From an uncultured Bacteroidales bacterium (lineage in GTDB: Bacteria > Bacteroidota > Bacteroidia > Bacteroidales > Paludibacteraceae), in contig CALAUY010000095.1 of NCBI GenBank assembly GCA_937892015.1, positions 1-7,670 on the forward strand: 7,670 nucleotides of DNA, given 5' to 3'. Every line of letters starts with the position of its first letter. Position 1 is the stretch's first letter. This document shows positions 5,124 through 7,670 of the stretch, piece by piece. Both the position numbers and the translations under genes were made by a program. The notes below the pieces were generated by a model, which worked only from the letters and a program-made list of their open reading frames with translations, ran no database searches and was not told the origin of the DNA.

Positions 5124-6461
5124 TTACACTATTTCTTTCAAAATCTCGCTGACGGTAGGGTGCGGGAAGATGAGTTTTTCGAGCTGAGAGACAGTCTGTT
5201 TGGTCTCGATGGCCATGGCCGCAACTGCGACAAATTCGGAGCAGGGATTGCCGAGCATATGAACGCCGAGGATGGTTTGCGTTTGGTTGTCGAAGATAAG
5301 TTTGCAGAGTCCGTTTTCGCCCTCGTTTTCGGCCATAAACCGTCCGGAAAAGGTCATTGGCAGTTTGCGTATGACTGCGTTGGCGTTTAGGAGCGCGTCG
5401 GTTTCGGAGAGTCCGACGCAAGCTATCTCGGGATTGGTATAGATGACAGACGGGATGGCGTCGTAGTGCATCTCATCGGTGTTGCCAAGTATGTGATTGA
5501 CGGCCACTTGTGCTTGTCGTGAGGCGACATGTGCAAGCATTATCTTGCCCGTCACATCGCCGGCAGCATAGATGTTGGACAAGTTCGTTTGCATGTGTTC
5601 GTTGACGACAATCGTACCGCGCTCGAGTCGGAGTTCGGGCAGGTTGTCGAGACAGGGCAGATGTGCTCTGCGTCCTACAGAGACGAGGATTTTGTCGGCT
5701 TGGAGCGACTCATCATCGGTTGCGTCAGTTCGCCGGAAACGGACGGTATTGCCCTCTATTGCCTGAACGCGTGCAGACGTAATAAAGGTCACTCCTGCTT
5801 TCTCGTACTTGCTACGGAGTTGGTCGATAATGTCGTGGTCGATGTTCGGGAGGATGTTCGGGAGTGCTTCGACGACCGTGACGTGTACGCCGAGTTCCAT
5901 GTAGAGGGTTGCAAACTCCATACCAATGACACCTCCTCCGATGATGGTGATGGAATCGGGGAGTTCGGTTGCGGCGAGTGCGTCGGTGGATGACCAAACG
6001 GCGGGATTATCCGCGATGCCGGGAATGGGTGGGACGAAGTTGTCGGAACCGGTGCAGATGAGCAGACGTTCGGCCTCGTAGAGCTCGTTGGCACAGGCAA
6101 TGACGACTTTGTCGGTTGTGCGACTGAGAATGGTTGCCTCACCTTGAATAACGGTACAGTCTTGAAGTTTGGCCTTTATTCCGGCCACCAGTTTGCGGAC
6201 AATTTTTGTCTTACGTTGAACTATTTTGGCGTAGTTGAACGAGACGTTTTCTGCGGTCACTCCGTACTTGTCGGCATGGAGGGCATTGTGGAACTGCTTT
6301 GCGCTGTAGAGGAGCGTTTTGGTGGGGATACATCCGAGATTGAGACATGTACCGCCGAGCGCTTCTTTTTCGAAGAGCAGGACAGAGAGTCCGGCCTTAG
6401 CGGCCAATTCTGCGGCAGTATATCCGGCAGGTCCGCCTCCTATGATTGCTAAATTTACCAT
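5124..6461 (-). CDS. lpdA: Dihydrolipoyl dehydrogenase (E3 / glycine cleavage L-protein)
   Basis: 445 residues, a complete class I flavoprotein disulfide reductase. The FAD-binding motif is IGGGPAG (7-13); the redox-active disulfide is C39/C44 in GGTCLNLGCIPTKT; the NAD-binding motif is IIGGGVIGME (173-182); the second FAD motif is AAGDVTG (299-305). The C-terminal dimerisation domain ends with the catalytic pair H434 and E439 in HPTVSE. It reoxidises protein-bound dihydrolipoamide with NAD+, for 2-oxoacid dehydrogenase complexes or glycine cleavage. No E1, E2, H-protein or lipoate gene is in the window, so its partners are encoded elsewhere. It starts 19 bases past a strong Bacteroidetes-type promoter and is followed after 7 bases by mnmA. 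The length, slightly short for the family (usually about 450-475), reflects a compact C-terminus; no domain is missing. Confidence 0.95.
   Translation of the reverse strand: MVNLAIIGGGPAGYTAAELAAKAGLSVLLFEKEALGGTCLNLGCIPTKTLLYSAKQFHNALHADKYGVTAENVSFNYAKIVQRKTKIVRKLVAGIKAKLQDCTVIQGEATILSRTTDKVVIACANELYEAERLLICTGSDNFVPPIPGIADNPAVWSSTDALAATELPDSITIIGGGVIGMEFATLYMELGVHVTVVEALPNILPNIDHDIIDQLRSKYEKAGVTFITSARVQAIEGNTVRFRRTDATDDESLQADKILVSVGRRAHLPCLDNLPELRLERGTIVVNEHMQTNLSNIYAAGDVTGKIMLAHVASRQAQVAVNHILGNTDEMHYDAIPSVIYTNPEIACVGLSETDALLNANAVIRKLPMTFSGRFMAENEGENGLCKLIFDNQTQTILGVHMLGNPCSEFVAVAAMAIETKQTVSQLEKLIFPHPTVSEILKEIV
5841..5864. repeat. 12-base tandem duplication inside lpdA
   Basis: GATGTTCGGGAG occurs twice in tandem with no mismatch (5841-5852, 5853-5864). 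It encodes the PNILPNI stretch at about residues 201-207, just after the NAD-binding strand. Related enzymes often have a similar Leu-Pro motif here, so only the second copy's exact identity in DNA is unusual. Confidence 0.85.
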
Positions 6462-6480
6462 ATAAATTCACATTTGGGCA

Positions 6481-6512
6481 CAAAGTTACAACTTTTTTCT
6501 GAAATAAACAAA
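6481..6512 (-). promoter_or_regulatory. Bacteroidetes-type promoter for lpdA-mnmA
   Basis: On the minus strand a -33 TTTG (6512-6509) is followed, after a 20-base spacer, by the -7 element TAACTTTG (6488-6481), a full match to TAnnTTTG. The lpdA ATG follows 19 bases after the -7 element, so the leader would be only about 15 bases. No Shine-Dalgarno sequence is visible, as usual for this phylum. Confidence 0.82.
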
Positions 6513-6578
6513 TTTTTTCGTCATTTTTTTGAAAAATCTTAAAAATAGGCGCATTTTTTATAGAAAAACTCACAAAAA

Positions 6579-6610
6579 TTTGCATATATGGAAAAAAAAG
6601 TGTAACTTTG
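6579..6610 (+). promoter_or_regulatory. Bacteroidetes-type promoter for the 2-hydroxyacid dehydrogenase
   Basis: -33 TTTG at 6579-6582, a 20-base spacer, and -7 TAACTTTG at 6603-6610. The ATG at 6630 follows 19 bases later. Every element is the mirror image of the lpdA promoter about the point 6545.5, and the 12 bases around the -7 (TGTAACTTTGTG, 6601-6612) are perfectly repeated in inverse at 6479-6490. Confidence 0.83.
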
Positions 6611-6621
6611 TGGTCCAATTT

Positions 6622-6633
6622 ATGCAAAAATGA
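6622..6633 (+). other. Possible three-codon leader ORF overlapping the dehydrogenase start
   Basis: ATG-CAA-AAA-TGA (Met-Gln-Lys-stop) lies a few bases after the predicted transcription start. Its stop overlaps the start codon of the dehydrogenase as ATGA. It could be chance in an A-rich leader; there is no ribosome-binding sequence for either start. Confidence 0.2.
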
Positions 6634-7598
6634 AGATAGTATTCACAACGCAGTTGCCGAAAGAGGGTTTTCGGCGGCTTAAGGGTCACGATTTAGTTCT
6701 TCCGGATGAGCCCTACATGAGTCAAGAGAGATTGTCAGAAACGATAGTCGATGCGGAGGTGTTGGTTGCCACGTTCGATTACGCTGTCGGTGCAGATATA
6801 TTGTCGCATGCAGATCGTTTGCGACTGGTTGCCAATTTCGGTGTTGGTTTTAATAATATCGATGTGGCGTATTGCGTGGGACGGGGGATAATGGTGACGA
6901 ACACGCCTCATACGGTGACTGAACCGACGGCAGAACACTGCTTTGCGTTGATGCACACGTTGGCTCATCGGACGGCGGAGTTGGACCGCAAACTGCGTGC
7001 CAAGGACCCGTCGATTGTGTTCGGCGTGATGAATAATCTGGGCGTATCGCTTTACGGGAAGCAGTTAGGTATCATCGGAATGGGCAGGATAGGTCAGTCG
7101 GTTGCGCGTCGGGCGTTGGCGAGCGGGATGCATATTGTTTACCATAATCGTCATCGTTTGGATGCAGAGACAGAGACAGCACTGCAAGCGACGTATATGA
7201 CTCAAGATGAGCTACTTAGGACATCGGACTACGTGTCGCTGAATCTGCCGTATACGCCGGAAGTGCATCACTTGATAGACAGGGGGGCGTTGAGCAGAAT
7301 GAAGCCGACTGCTTTTCTTATCAACACAGCGCGGGGCGCGCATGTGGATGAGGGGGCGTTGGTAGAGGCTTTGAAAGGGAAAATAATAGCCGGAGCGGCG
7401 TTGGACGTGTTCGAGCATGAACCGGATATTAGTGAGGAATTGCTGGGGATGGACAATGTGGTTCTGAGTCCGCATGTGGGGACAGGCACGATTGACGGGA
7501 GACTGGATATGTGTAGGAATGTGGAAGACAATATCCTCTTTTTTCTCGCGGGCGAAATGGAGAAAATGAACCTCGTAAAAGTGATTAGGGTCTCATGA
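6630..7598 (+). CDS. D-2-hydroxyacid dehydrogenase family oxidoreductase (glyoxylate/hydroxypyruvate reductase-like)
   Basis: 322 residues, the normal length for the single-unit members of this family. The Rossmann motif is GIIGMGRIG (147-155). The catalytic triad of the family is complete: R235 in NTARGAHVDE, E264 in DVFEHEPD and H282 in SPHVGTGT. The substrate-side loop NFGVGFNNIDV (69-79) is typical. It interconverts a 2-oxoacid and a D-2-hydroxyacid with NAD(P)H. The position after the second Rossmann strand reads HNRHR (172-176) rather than the acidic residue usual in NAD-specific enzymes, which favours NADPH; this is inference. The substrate cannot be assigned: D-glycerate/hydroxypyruvate, glyoxylate or D-lactate are all possible. 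It is transcribed away from lpdA from its own promoter and appears monocistronic within the window. No extra C-terminal ACT domain, so a serA-type 3-phosphoglycerate dehydrogenase with ACT regulation is unlikely. Confidence 0.9.
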   Translation: MKIVFTTQLPKEGFRRLKGHDLVLPDEPYMSQERLSETIVDAEVLVATFDYAVGADILSHADRLRLVANFGVGFNNIDVAYCVGRGIMVTNTPHTVTEPTAEHCFALMHTLAHRTAELDRKLRAKDPSIVFGVMNNLGVSLYGKQLGIIGMGRIGQSVARRALASGMHIVYHNRHRLDAETETALQATYMTQDELLRTSDYVSLNLPYTPEVHHLIDRGALSRMKPTAFLINTARGAHVDEGALVEALKGKIIAGAALDVFEHEPDISEELLGMDNVVLSPHVGTGTIDGRLDMCRNVEDNILFFLAGEMEKMNLVKVIRVS

Positions 7599-7607
7599 CC
7601 GTATAGA

Positions 7608-7615
7608 GGGGGGGG
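7608..7615 (+). repeat. G8 homopolymer tract
   Basis: Eight consecutive G bases, 9 bases after the dehydrogenase stop codon and 11 bases before the 8-base repeat array. Tracts of this kind change length by slippage. It is outside the coding sequence, so any effect would be on transcription or on a gene to the right of the window. Confidence 0.85.
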
Positions 7616-7626
7616 TAAGAATGAAG

Positions 7627-7670
7627 AATTTGTAAATTTGTAAATTTGTAAATTTGTAAATTTGTAAATT
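7627..7670 (+). repeat. 8-base tandem repeat (AATTTGTA), running off the window
   Basis: Five perfect copies of AATTTGTA (7627-7666) and the first four bases of a sixth. Within the array each junction forms TAAATTTG, a full match to the Bacteroidetes -7 element TAnnTTTG. The true array length is not known because the window ends in it. It could influence transcription of a gene to the right; nothing is seen of that gene. Confidence 0.93.

Noticed and set aside
5529..5993. Plus-strand 154-codon open frame
   Set aside because: Antisense to lpdA, no recognisable domain, and no promoter.
6397..6627. Minus-strand 76-codon frame spanning the intergenic region
   Set aside because: It runs through both divergent promoters and into lpdA in another frame; the AT-rich spacer gives a low-complexity Phe/Lys peptide.
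7599..7670. Rho-independent terminator for the dehydrogenase gene
   Set aside because: No stem-loop is visible between the stop codon and the window end; only the G8 tract and the 8-base repeat.

Overview
The window looks like chromosomal DNA from a member of the Bacteroidetes, most likely order Bacteroidales. The main evidence is the pair of promoters between the two outermost genes on the right. Both match the Bacteroidetes pattern (-33 TTTG, 20-base spacer, -7 TAnnTTTG), and the starts lack Shine-Dalgarno sequences. The protein families present also fit this group. Genus was not determined.

Layout from left to right. Bases 1-2284 hold the end of a surface-glycan operon read on the minus strand: a Wzt-type ABC ATPase, then a phosphoribosyltransferase fused to a HAD-phosphatase-like domain, then the first 27 codons of a family 2 glycosyltransferase. 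All three genes overlap at stop and start codons. Bases 2291-2393 hold an array of 11-base tandem repeats ending in a copy of the last codons of mnmA. Bases 2431-3821 hold a complete AbiEi/AbiEii toxin-antitoxin (phage-defence) pair, minus strand. Bases 3885-4001 hold a second, related array that runs into the true 3' end of mnmA. Bases 3977-6461 hold a minus-strand pair, lpdA (dihydrolipoyl dehydrogenase) then mnmA (tRNA 2-thiouridylase), only 7 bases apart. A divergent promoter region lies at 6462-6629. A plus-strand D-2-hydroxyacid dehydrogenase fills 6630-7598. The right edge is a G8 tract followed by an 8-base tandem repeat that runs off the window.

How it fits together. All minus-strand genes point the same way, and the only canonical promoter found for them is the one ahead of lpdA. 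The glycan genes and the abiE pair may therefore depend at least partly on read-through. The abiE cassette is bracketed by a perfect 47-base direct repeat that includes the mnmA tail. The simplest reading is that the cassette was inserted, or the junction duplicated, between mnmA and wzt, and that recombination between the repeats could delete it precisely.

Most notable points: (1) the repeat-bracketed abiE cassette; (2) the PRTase-HAD fusion in a glycan-export operon, which fits PRPP-derived ribofuranose (or ribose-phosphate) decoration of a polysaccharide; (3) a sharp base-composition break inside wzt exactly at the boundary between the ATPase and the C-terminal domain, suggesting an exchanged specificity domain; (4) the exactly mirror-symmetric divergent promoters; (5) many short tandem repeats (periods 8, 10, 11, 12, 18). 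The gene families themselves are known; I see no gene that is clearly a wholly new system.
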